A stretch of 64,000 bases of DNA from the NCBI GenBank assembly GCA_004292955.1, contig RDXX01000035.1, forward strand, positions 1 through 64,000, written 5' to 3'. This document shows, piece by piece, positions 46,387 to 54,014 of the stretch (position 1 is its first letter; each line of letters begins with the position of its first letter). A model generated the notes under the pieces. The model was given only the letters and a program-made list of their open reading frames with translations, did not search any database and was not told the DNA's origin. Source of the DNA: Oscillatoriales cyanobacterium (lineage in GTDB: Bacteria > Cyanobacteriota > Cyanobacteriia > Cyanobacteriales > Microcoleaceae). The position numbers and the translations under genes are program-made.

Positions 46387-46586
46387 AATGTTAGCCCTCA
46401 ATTTGCCCAAATTTTGACTAAATATTCTATAGTCACCTCGACAGCATGGGCGATTAACACCTGCAATTGACATCAGCCCGGACGTGCGATCGCCTTCGGC
46501 GGTAAAAATTGTGTAGAAAAAAAACTTGACATCAGCCGACGATAGAAAGTAAAAATAAATAACAGCAATCACCAAAATGAGGCTTT

Positions 46587-46688
46587 ATGTTTGATTCGCG
46601 ATCGGTGAGCGACAAGTATGACATTGATAAATTGCTATCTCGTACAACAATTTTGGCTAAAAGACATCCGGTAAAATACGGAGAATAG
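46587..46688 (+). CDS. Possible 33-residue peptide
   Basis: ATG at 46587, TAG at 46688; reads MFDSRSVSDKYDIDKLLSRT and ends PVKYGE. No clear ribosome binding site (GAGG is 8 bases upstream, inside an overlapping ATGAGG). It could be a small protein, a leader peptide or chance. Confidence 0.25.
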   Translation: MFDSRSVSDKYDIDKLLSRTTILAKRHPVKYGE

Positions 46689-46764
46689 ATGTTTTTTTTG
46701 AACCTTGTTCAGCAATCTAAAATTCACAATTCTGCAATCTAAAATCTAAAATCTAAAATCTAAA

Positions 46765-47949
46765 ATGGCAACAGCTATTCTCGACCTGGAAATCTCCCAA
46801 CTACCGCCAGAAATAGCGGTTGAGGAGCGTTACAGCAAAGCCTTGGTTTTAATTAGACTGCACGGAAAACCGATCGGTCAAGCGACTTTACCCGCAGTCG
46901 GAGGTCGCATAGACGGCTCCCAATTGCGGGAAACACTGATGAATGCTGTGGGCGATAACCTGTGGAAAAATTGGCTCTACGAGACCCTGGAATGGGACGA
47001 ACGCGGGCCAGTACAGGCAATGCCCACAGCCACTGTAGCGGTTTGCACGCGCGATCGCCCGGAAGATTTGCAGCGCTGTCTCGACGCGTTGATGCGGCTG
47101 CCCGACGACGGTCAGGAATACTTAGTAATTGACAATTGTCCCGCCACGGAGGCTACGAGGGAACTGGTCGAAAATTACCCAAAAGTCCGCTACGTGCGGG
47201 AAGACGTGGCGGGGTCTAGCACTGCCCGCAACCGCGCTGTGCTGGAAGCTAAGGGGGAAGTTATCGCTCTGACAGATGACGATGCAGTACCAGATCCGAA
47301 CTGGTTGCGATCGCTCTTGCACAATTTCGGCGATCCGCGAGTTATGTGTGTCACCGGGTTGGTAATGCCTTTGGAACTCGAAACTGAAGCTCAAGAATGG
47401 TTCGAGCGTTACAGCCCCCACGGACGTGGATTTCAGCGAGTCATCTTCGACGGGGCGTACTGCAACCCGCTGATTGTAGCTCCTATAGGCGTTTCGGCGA
47501 GTATGGCTTTGCGGAAGAGCGCGATCGACTGCGTAGGTCTATTTGACGAAGCTTTGGGTGTGGGGACGCCTGCAAAATGCGGGGAAGATCACGAACTTTA
47601 TGTCCGCATCCTGACTGCGGGCTATCGCATTATCTACGAACCGAGGGCTCTAAGCTGGCATCGTCACCGGCGCGATTGGGAAGATTTGCGCAAAACGATG
47701 TACTGCTACGGAATTGGAGTCTACGCTTTCTGGACGCGCACTTTGGTGAAAAATCGGGAGTTTAGCATACCGCTGTTAGCCTGGGGATGGCTGCGCTACA
47801 AACAACTGCCTGAGTTGATTGCTTCTTTGCGAAACAAACCGGACTCTATCCCAAAAGACTTGCTCTTAGCTCAACTTCGCGGCTGCATCGGCGGCCCGAT
47901 GGCTTATTTTGCTTCTCGCAAACGGTTGCAAGAAATTAAAGGGAAGTGA
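46765..47949 (+). CDS. Family 2 glycosyltransferase with N-terminal module (GT A)
   Basis: 394 residues. Residues 89-330 are a GT-A fold enzyme: ATVAVCTRDRPEDLQRCLDA, the DDD of ALTDDDAVPD as the DXD nucleotide-sugar/metal site, and EDHELYVRILTAGYRI with the catalytic ED. Residues about 26-75 (VLIRLHGKPIG...SQLRETLMNAVGDNL) form a small module also found in three other proteins of this cluster. No membrane segment is certain. First gene of a co-directional set leading to an ABC exporter, so it probably adds a sugar to a surface glycan. TCTAAAA heptamers replace a ribosome binding site. Confidence 0.88.
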   Translation: MATAILDLEISQLPPEIAVEERYSKALVLIRLHGKPIGQATLPAVGGRIDGSQLRETLMNAVGDNLWKNWLYETLEWDERGPVQAMPTATVAVCTRDRPEDLQRCLDALMRLPDDGQEYLVIDNCPATEATRELVENYPKVRYVREDVAGSSTARNRAVLEAKGEVIALTDDDAVPDPNWLRSLLHNFGDPRVMCVTGLVMPLELETEAQEWFERYSPHGRGFQRVIFDGAYCNPLIVAPIGVSASMALRKSAIDCVGLFDEALGVGTPAKCGEDHELYVRILTAGYRIIYEPRALSWHRHRRDWEDLRKTMYCYGIGVYAFWTRTLVKNREFSIPLLAWGWLRYKQLPELIASLRNKPDSIPKDLLLAQLRGCIGGPMAYFASRKRLQEIKGK

Positions 47950-48181
47950 GTAGTTAGTAGTTAGTAGTCAGTAGTCATTAGTCATTAGTCATTGGTCATT
48001 AGTCATTAGTCATTAGTCATTAGTCATTAGTCATAGTGCTGTCCCCGCTCGCGAACGTTATTAGCGCGAGCGTCCCCGCTCGCGAACGTTATTAGCTGAG
48101 ATTCTTCCATCTTCCATCTTCCATCTTCCATCTTCCATCTTCCATCTTCCATCTTCCAATTCCTATTACCAATTACCAATT
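47950..48181. repeat. Short tandem repeats between two glycosyltransferase genes
   Basis: In order: TAGTTAG units, about nine copies of TCATTAG (to 48035), two copies of the 24-bp phrase starting GTCCCCGCTCGCGAACG, then seven CTTCCAT heptamers up to 48160. The gene starts 20 bases later. No terminator is evident. Confidence 0.85.
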
Positions 48182-49498
48182 ATGAACAGGGAAAATCTCA
48201 CTGTTAGCGTAATTATTCCCAGTCACAACCGCAGTTATTCGCTGCGACGCGCTCTCGATGCCCTGCACTCGCAGACTTATCCGATCGACCTCATCGAAGT
48301 GACGGTAGTTGCAGATAGCTGCATTGACGATACTTTGGCAATGCTCAAAGACTACCAAGCTCCGTTTAAAATACAGGTTATTGAAGCAAAGTGTCGGGCT
48401 GCTTCGATCGCCCGGAATACCGGAGCAGCCTCCGCTACCGGAAAACTGCTGATATTTATAGACGACGATATCGAACCAACTCCGCCTTTAGTCGAAAGTC
48501 ATGTACGCATTCACCAACAGCGTCCGGGCTGCGCGGTAATCGGCCCTTATCCTCCTAAATTGCAGGGAGGGACTAGATTCTTTGACGTAACAGTGCGGGC
48601 TTGGTGGGAAGAAAAATTTTATGAGATGAGCCAGCCTGCTCACCGTCACACTTATCAAGACTTGCTCACCGGCAACCTTTCTCTGGATGCAGAACTGTTT
48701 GCTAGCACCGGAGGCTTCGATTCAGGCTTCGGCCAAGGCACTGCCCATGAAGATTACGAGTTCGGCTTACGCTTGCTCAAAGCAAATATACCTTTTGCTG
48801 TGGCAGCGGATGCAGTCGGGTATCACTACGAACACGAAACTAACAACCTCGATCGCTCTTTTCGGCGCGCGCGTGCGGAAGGCCGCTCCGATGTCTTGCT
48901 GGGTCAGAGGCACCCAGAACTCAGACCTACTCTGCACGTAGGGGATTACGAAACTCCTTACTCTCTGGTCGATCGGATTTTGGTCGCCCTGGTTTTTTAC
49001 TGGCCGGCCGCGCTAGATTTGCTGGTGTTGGGACTGAGACGATCGCTAGATTTACTAGAAGCTGTCCGGATGCGCGGTACTTGGCGGTGGCTGAACACTA
49101 AATTGCGCGGTTACTGGTACTTCCGTGGTGTGGTAGACGAATTGAAAACTCGATCGGGCATTTCTAGTTTTCTGCAAGAAGGCCCGGCCCGCGCGGATTT
49201 GGCAGAAAACGAAATAGAAATCGATTTGCAGCAAGGTTTGGAAGCAGCAGAACAAAGGATTGATGCCGAAAGACCCGCCGGTATTTACCTTTACTACGGC
49301 CAACTGACAATCGGTCATATCCCTCCCGAAGTTGGCGCCGAACCTTTACGGGGAGTTCACCTGCGAACGATTCTGGCGCTGCACTTAGCCGAACCGCTGG
49401 CGAGAGCGATGGCGGTTAACGGTATGCCACACAGTTCTGAGTCGATCGCAACACAACCTTTACTTGCTTTTGAAGATCGTGTTTTGGCAATTAAATAA
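48182..49498 (+). CDS. Family 2 glycosyltransferase with C-terminal module (GT B)
   Basis: 438 residues. The GT-A domain is at 8-235 (SVIIPSHNRSYSLRRALDAL, FIDDDIEPTPP as DXD, GQGTAHEDYEFGLRLLKANI). A hydrophobic segment at 260-285 (ILVALVFYWPAALDLLVLGL) may anchor it to the membrane. Residues about 366-410 (IYLYYGQLTIG...VHLRTILALHLAEPL) are the module that the other two GTs carry at their N-terminus. It likely acts on the same glycan. Confidence 0.88.
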   Translation: MNRENLTVSVIIPSHNRSYSLRRALDALHSQTYPIDLIEVTVVADSCIDDTLAMLKDYQAPFKIQVIEAKCRAASIARNTGAASATGKLLIFIDDDIEPTPPLVESHVRIHQQRPGCAVIGPYPPKLQGGTRFFDVTVRAWWEEKFYEMSQPAHRHTYQDLLTGNLSLDAELFASTGGFDSGFGQGTAHEDYEFGLRLLKANIPFAVAADAVGYHYEHETNNLDRSFRRARAEGRSDVLLGQRHPELRPTLHVGDYETPYSLVDRILVALVFYWPAALDLLVLGLRRSLDLLEAVRMRGTWRWLNTKLRGYWYFRGVVDELKTRSGISSFLQEGPARADLAENEIEIDLQQGLEAAEQRIDAERPAGIYLYYGQLTIGHIPPEVGAEPLRGVHLRTILALHLAEPLARAMAVNGMPHSSESIATQPLLAFEDRVLAIK

Positions 49499-49735
49499 TT
49501 GCTAATTGGTAAGTTGTAAGGGGTAATAGGTAATGGGAATAGTGAAATTAATAGCTAGTGCTTCATGTTAATGGCTAGTAATTTTCCTAATCGCCAATCA
49601 CAAATACTAAATACCTAATGCTCCATCCGATTTTGGATTGCCGATTTGAGATTACAATTGCCATCAATCTAAAATCTAAAATCTAAAATCTAAAAGTGCC
49701 AGATTCCAAGTCGGATATTTAGTTAGGAGGAAATT

Positions 49736-50980
49736 ATGGCAATAAAAATGCTTGAGATCGAGTTTACTGAACAGATAAATCCGATTAGGGGACTAGAAAA
49801 ATATGAAGGCGTCCGCATCTTGGTTCGCTACCGAGGACGCCCGATCGGCTGGGGCTATGTTAATAACAATCCCTGGGAACAGACAATCTCGGCAGATCGA
49901 GTGCGACAAACAATTGTCGAGCAGATGGGCAAGACGTTGATTCAATTGAGTTTGGCAGAGCAGTTAGCCCCGATCGCAGAGTTCGATCGAGAATTGCCAC
50001 CAATTAGCGTTGTCATCTGTACGCGCGATCGCACTGACTTACTCAAAGGCGCTCTGGAATCGCTGCTGGCCCTCGACTACCCCAATCGCGAAATTATCGT
50101 TGTAGACAACGCTCCCTCCAACAACAGAACTGCCGAATACGTCGCGGGATTACCTGTACGCTACGTCAAAGAGGAACGGCCAGGATTGGACTGGGCACGA
50201 AATCGCGGCATCGCGGAAGCCCGCCACGAAATTATTGCTTTTACCGACGACGACGCGCGACCCGATCGAGGTTGGCTGCGGTCAATTGCTGCTGGCTTTG
50301 CCGATCCCGAAGTCATGGCCGTCAGCGGTTTAGTCTCGGCTGCGGAACTGGAAACCATGCCCCAACAGCAATTTGAGCTGGTTTACGGCGGAATGCTGCA
50401 ATATTTACACAAATTCAAAGTTGAAGGTAACAAACTTTCGGTGAAAGATTTGCTGTGGGCTTGCAATTACGGCGTTGGAGCAAATATGGCTTTCCGCCGC
50501 CAAATTTTTGAGGCTGTGGGCAACTTTGACGTGGCTCTTGATGTGGGGACGGCGACACGCGGCGCTGGCGATGTCGAGATGTTTCACCGGATTTTGGCGA
50601 AGGGATATACGACTTTTTACGATCCGAGCACTTTGGTGTGGCACTTGCACCGGCGCAGCGACAAAGCTTTGAGCCGACAGTTACAGGATAACGGGCGCAG
50701 TTTTGGGGCTTATTTGCTGACTTGCGATCGCAACCGTACCGTAGGGCGCGCCCAACTTGTGCACTTTGTCGTGTTTGAGTGGTTGGGTTGGTGGCTGCTG
50801 CGCCGCTTGCGGAATCCTGGCAAACTTCCCCGCAAATTCGTAGTCAGCGAATTGCTGGGGGCTTTGCAAAGTCCTTTTGCTTACCGAGAAGCTCAGTTGC
50901 AAGCGCGGCAGTTGGTGGCCCTTGCTGAAGAGGAATCGCAGGAAGTTGAACCGCAGGTAATAGCTGGGGGTGTCCAGTGA
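49736..50980 (+). CDS. Family 2 glycosyltransferase with N-terminal module (GT C)
   Basis: 414 residues. A strong ribosome binding site AGGAGG precedes the ATG. The module is at 26-72 (ILVRYRGRPIG...DRVRQTIVEQMGKTL), and the GT-A domain at 89-330 (ISVVICTRDRTDLLKGALES, AFTDDDARPDRGWL, GAGDVEMFHRILAKGYTTF). It is a clear paralogue of GT A in the whole length. Its stop overlaps the permease GTG by 4 bp, so it is in the transporter operon. Confidence 0.9.
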   Translation: MAIKMLEIEFTEQINPIRGLEKYEGVRILVRYRGRPIGWGYVNNNPWEQTISADRVRQTIVEQMGKTLIQLSLAEQLAPIAEFDRELPPISVVICTRDRTDLLKGALESLLALDYPNREIIVVDNAPSNNRTAEYVAGLPVRYVKEERPGLDWARNRGIAEARHEIIAFTDDDARPDRGWLRSIAAGFADPEVMAVSGLVSAAELETMPQQQFELVYGGMLQYLHKFKVEGNKLSVKDLLWACNYGVGANMAFRRQIFEAVGNFDVALDVGTATRGAGDVEMFHRILAKGYTTFYDPSTLVWHLHRRSDKALSRQLQDNGRSFGAYLLTCDRNRTVGRAQLVHFVVFEWLGWWLLRRLRNPGKLPRKFVVSELLGALQSPFAYREAQLQARQLVALAEEESQEVEPQVIAGGVQ

Positions 50981-51768
50981 GAAATGCAGGACAACTGGTT
51001 TACAGGCGCCAAGTCGCTCATTTCTTTGATTTGCTGCGCGAGTTGGTCGATCGCGACATGAAACTACTCTACAAGCGATCGGCCCTGGGGATTGCTTGGA
51101 CTTTGATCAATCCACTGTTGCAGTTGGCGGTTTTTTCTTTTGTGTTTCGATCGGTAATTCCAATCAACATTCCAAAATATTCTTCGTTTGCTTTCAGTGG
51201 TTTATTAATTTGGACTTGGACTCAAAGTGCCTTATTTCAAGCAACAGGACTAATCACCAGCAACCGCGCTTTAATTAGACAGCCAAATTTTCCGATCGCC
51301 ATTTTGCCTGTAGTCACAACAGCAACAGGGCTAATTCACTTTTTACTGGCGCTCCCAGTCTTAATGATATTTCTGATAATTGACGGTTTGCAGCCGAATT
51401 CAGTGCTGTTTTTTTTGCCAGTGCTGCTGGTAATTCAGTTTTTTTTGACAGTCGGTTTGGCTTATCCCCTCGCTGCTTTGAACGTTACTTTCCGGGACAC
51501 TCAGCACACTCTAGGCGTACTGTTGCAGATGCTTTTTTATCTGACTCCAATTTTCTACGACCTCAACAGCGTCCCGAAAGAATATCTGATATTTTATCAG
51601 TTGAATCCGATGGTGCCGTTGATTGAAGCTTACCGAGCTGTACTCCTCAGAGGCACGCAGCCTGATTGGATGGCATTATTAATTGTGAGTGTAGTAGTAG
51701 CTGCTCTTTTGCCGATCGGACTGGGAATTTTTAGACGGCAAAGCGATCGATTTGTGGAGGAATTGTAA
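50977..51768 (+). CDS. ABC-2 type polysaccharide export permease (Wzm-like)
   Basis: 263 residues, GTG start overlapping the previous stop (GTGA). Six hydrophobic segments; the first cytoplasmic part RELVDRDMKLLYKRSALGIA is the family signature, and YLTPIFYDLNSVPKEYLIFY with LNPMVPLIEAYR is the conserved end. Dimers form the channel for undecaprenyl-linked polysaccharide. The ATPase gene follows with no spacer (TAAATG). Confidence 0.93.
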   Translation: MRNAGQLVYRRQVAHFFDLLRELVDRDMKLLYKRSALGIAWTLINPLLQLAVFSFVFRSVIPINIPKYSSFAFSGLLIWTWTQSALFQATGLITSNRALIRQPNFPIAILPVVTTATGLIHFLLALPVLMIFLIIDGLQPNSVLFFLPVLLVIQFFLTVGLAYPLAALNVTFRDTQHTLGVLLQMLFYLTPIFYDLNSVPKEYLIFYQLNPMVPLIEAYRAVLLRGTQPDWMALLIVSVVVAALLPIGLGIFRRQSDRFVEEL

Positions 51769-53841
51769 ATGCGTCAAGCAATTGTGATTAAAGGTTTAGG
51801 CAAGCGTTTCAACAGCTACAGTGCCGATCGACCTTTTACGATTATGGAGGCTGCTTTGTGGGGGTGGTGGCGGATGAAGCCACAAGCACATTTTTGGGCC
51901 TTGCGAGATGTGAGTTTTAGTGTTTCTCCTGGGGAAATGCTGGGAATTCTTGGCAAAAATGGAGCAGGAAAATCGACACTACTGCAACTGATTGGAGGTA
52001 TCGGCCGTGCTGAGGAAGGAAGTATTAAAGTCAATGGCAAAATTGGCGGTTTGTTGGATTTGGGTGCAGGCTTTCACTCGGATTTAACAGGGCGAGAAAA
52101 TGTGTTTGTGGGTGCGGTAGTAGCTGGTTTAACTCACCGGGAAGCGACGCGCCGCTTCTCTGATATTGTTGAATTTGCAGAATTAGAACAGTTTATTGAC
52201 AGCCCCCTACGAACTTACAGTACGGGGATGCAAATGCGGCTGGCTTTTTCGGTAGCGGTACACACCGATCCGGAAGTGCTTTTAATTGATGAACATTTGT
52301 CGGTTGGTGATGTGGCTTTTCAAACTAAATGTTTGAACAAGATAGCCGAGTTTAAAACTAAAGGTTGTGCGATTGTTTTAATTTCTCACAATGCTGGACA
52401 AATTCAGAAATTGTGCGATCGAGCTTTGTGGCTGCGGGATGGTAAAATCCAGGCTTACGGAGAGCCGGAAGTTGTAGCCGGTCAGTATTTATCGGAAATG
52501 CGATCGGAAACAGAAAAGCGCACTCCCATGCGTCCTCCTGAAGTCACAAGTACAGGCTCGGAATTGCGTGTTAATGAAAACCGTTTCGGTTCTTTGGAAG
52601 TAGAAATTACGGATGTCAAAGTGTTGCCGGATGAGGAAATAGACAGCGGCGATACGATTACTATTGAAATTCATTACACGGTTCCCAAATCGATTGATGC
52701 TGCAATTTTTGGGGTGACAATCAGTCGGGAAGACGGTCAAAGTTGTTTTGAGACTAATACTAATCAAATGGGCCGGTTGATACCGCTGGCGAAAGGTAAA
52801 GGCAAAATCCGGCTGCACGTAGACAGGCTGGATTTAGGAAACGGGCAGTATTACGTGAATCCTGGGGTTTACGAGAAGAGTTGGGCCTACGCTTACGATT
52901 ATCACTGGCACGTTTATCCGCTGTACGTGCGATCGACTGTACACCAAAAAACGATCCTTTGTCCGCCCTACCGCTGGGAGTTTGACGGCAAAATGGAGGT
53001 GCTGGATTTGCCAGAAACAACTGACAAAGTTCACGCTTTGAACAAAAATAATCCCAGCTACGCCAAGATTTCCACTCAGTTGAAAAATAAGCAGTCACCT
53101 GACTTTTTAATTCTGGGCGCTCAAAAGTGCAGCACCGAGGCTTTATACGGTTATCTAGAAAATCACTTGCAAAATATCAAAGAAGGTGCTAAGCAAGTAC
53201 ACTTTTTTGAATTGAATTTCGAGCGCGGTGTTGAGTGGTACAGCAAGCAGTTGACGCGGAGTGTTGCGGGTGACAAAGTGCTGCTGTGGGAGATGACTCC
53301 TTACTATATTTACCATCCGTTGGTGGCCGAGCGGGTTTACAAGTGTTTCCCGGATGTTAAGCTGATTGTGATGCTCCGCAACCCGGTACAAAGAGCGTGG
53401 ATGCACTATCATTTAGAAGTGGCGATCGGCTGTGAAAAGCTGGATTTTGAAAAGGCGATCGCATCTGAACCAGACAGACTCAAAGGTGAGATCGAAAAAT
53501 TCAAAGCCGATGAAGGCTATTACAGTTTCAACCACCAGCATTATTCCTACTTGTCGAGAGGAATTTATGTCGAACAAATCAAGAATTGGCTCGATTATTT
53601 TCCCAGGGAACAGTTGCTAATTATCAAAAGCGAAGATTTTCAAAAAAATCCGGGAGATGTGTTTTCAGAGGTGTTAGAATTCTTGGATGTTAAGGCGAGT
53701 GCTGTCAAAGAATATCAGGGTAATAGTGCCGAAGATTACAGTAATATGCCTCCGGAAATAGAACAAGAATTAACCAATTATTTTAAGCCTTACAATCAGG
53801 AGCTTTCTGATTTGTTGAAGGAAGATTTTAGTTGGAGTTAG
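51769..53841 (+). CDS. ABC ATPase (Wzt-like) fused to a sulfotransferase
   Basis: 690 residues. ATPase part 1-245: Walker A LGKNGAGKST (61-70), signature YSTGMQMRLA (150-159), Walker B VLLIDEHLSVGD (170-181). A Wzt-type carbohydrate-binding beta sandwich follows at about 270-415 (SLEVEITDVKVLPDEEIDSG). From 443 on there is a PAPS sulfotransferase domain: FLILGAQKCSTEALY for the 5' phosphosulfate loop and LRNPVQRAWMHYHLE (536-550) for the 3' phosphate site. The GTT normally found in the 5' loop is ST-E here. The link of export motor and sulfation enzyme in one chain implies that the exported glycan is sulfated. No stop or frameshift divides the parts. Confidence 0.88.
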   Translation: MRQAIVIKGLGKRFNSYSADRPFTIMEAALWGWWRMKPQAHFWALRDVSFSVSPGEMLGILGKNGAGKSTLLQLIGGIGRAEEGSIKVNGKIGGLLDLGAGFHSDLTGRENVFVGAVVAGLTHREATRRFSDIVEFAELEQFIDSPLRTYSTGMQMRLAFSVAVHTDPEVLLIDEHLSVGDVAFQTKCLNKIAEFKTKGCAIVLISHNAGQIQKLCDRALWLRDGKIQAYGEPEVVAGQYLSEMRSETEKRTPMRPPEVTSTGSELRVNENRFGSLEVEITDVKVLPDEEIDSGDTITIEIHYTVPKSIDAAIFGVTISREDGQSCFETNTNQMGRLIPLAKGKGKIRLHVDRLDLGNGQYYVNPGVYEKSWAYAYDYHWHVYPLYVRSTVHQKTILCPPYRWEFDGKMEVLDLPETTDKVHALNKNNPSYAKISTQLKNKQSPDFLILGAQKCSTEALYGYLENHLQNIKEGAKQVHFFELNFERGVEWYSKQLTRSVAGDKVLLWEMTPYYIYHPLVAERVYKCFPDVKLIVMLRNPVQRAWMHYHLEVAIGCEKLDFEKAIASEPDRLKGEIEKFKADEGYYSFNHQHYSYLSRGIYVEQIKNWLDYFPREQLLIIKSEDFQKNPGDVFSEVLEFLDVKASAVKEYQGNSAEDYSNMPPEIEQELTNYFKPYNQELSDLLKEDFSWS

Positions 53842-54014
53842 GATGTTTGTGAAACCGCAGATGAACGCGGATTAACGCGGATTAATACGGTAAAACATAA
53901 TTCCTGTAGGGGCGGGTTAACCAACCATATTTAATTTTTACCAACAATCTAGATAAACCCGCCCCCACTCCACGAAAAAAATTAGATCGCCAGTTTATTA
54001 ATATAAAATCAACA

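Larger units (their letters stand above)
46209..46764. other. Repeat-rich gap before the glycan cluster
   Basis: 556 bp. It holds the 39-bp array at 46213-46386, then a plain AT-rich stretch, and ends in four copies of the heptamer TCTAAAA that run right up to the start codon at 46765. An apparent minus-strand frame at 46321-46575 is built on the repeats. One short plus-strand frame is listed separately. Confidence 0.6.

Noticed and set aside
46321-46575. 84-residue minus-strand frame
   Set aside because: Its C-terminal half is the 39-bp repeat array and it has no family resemblance.
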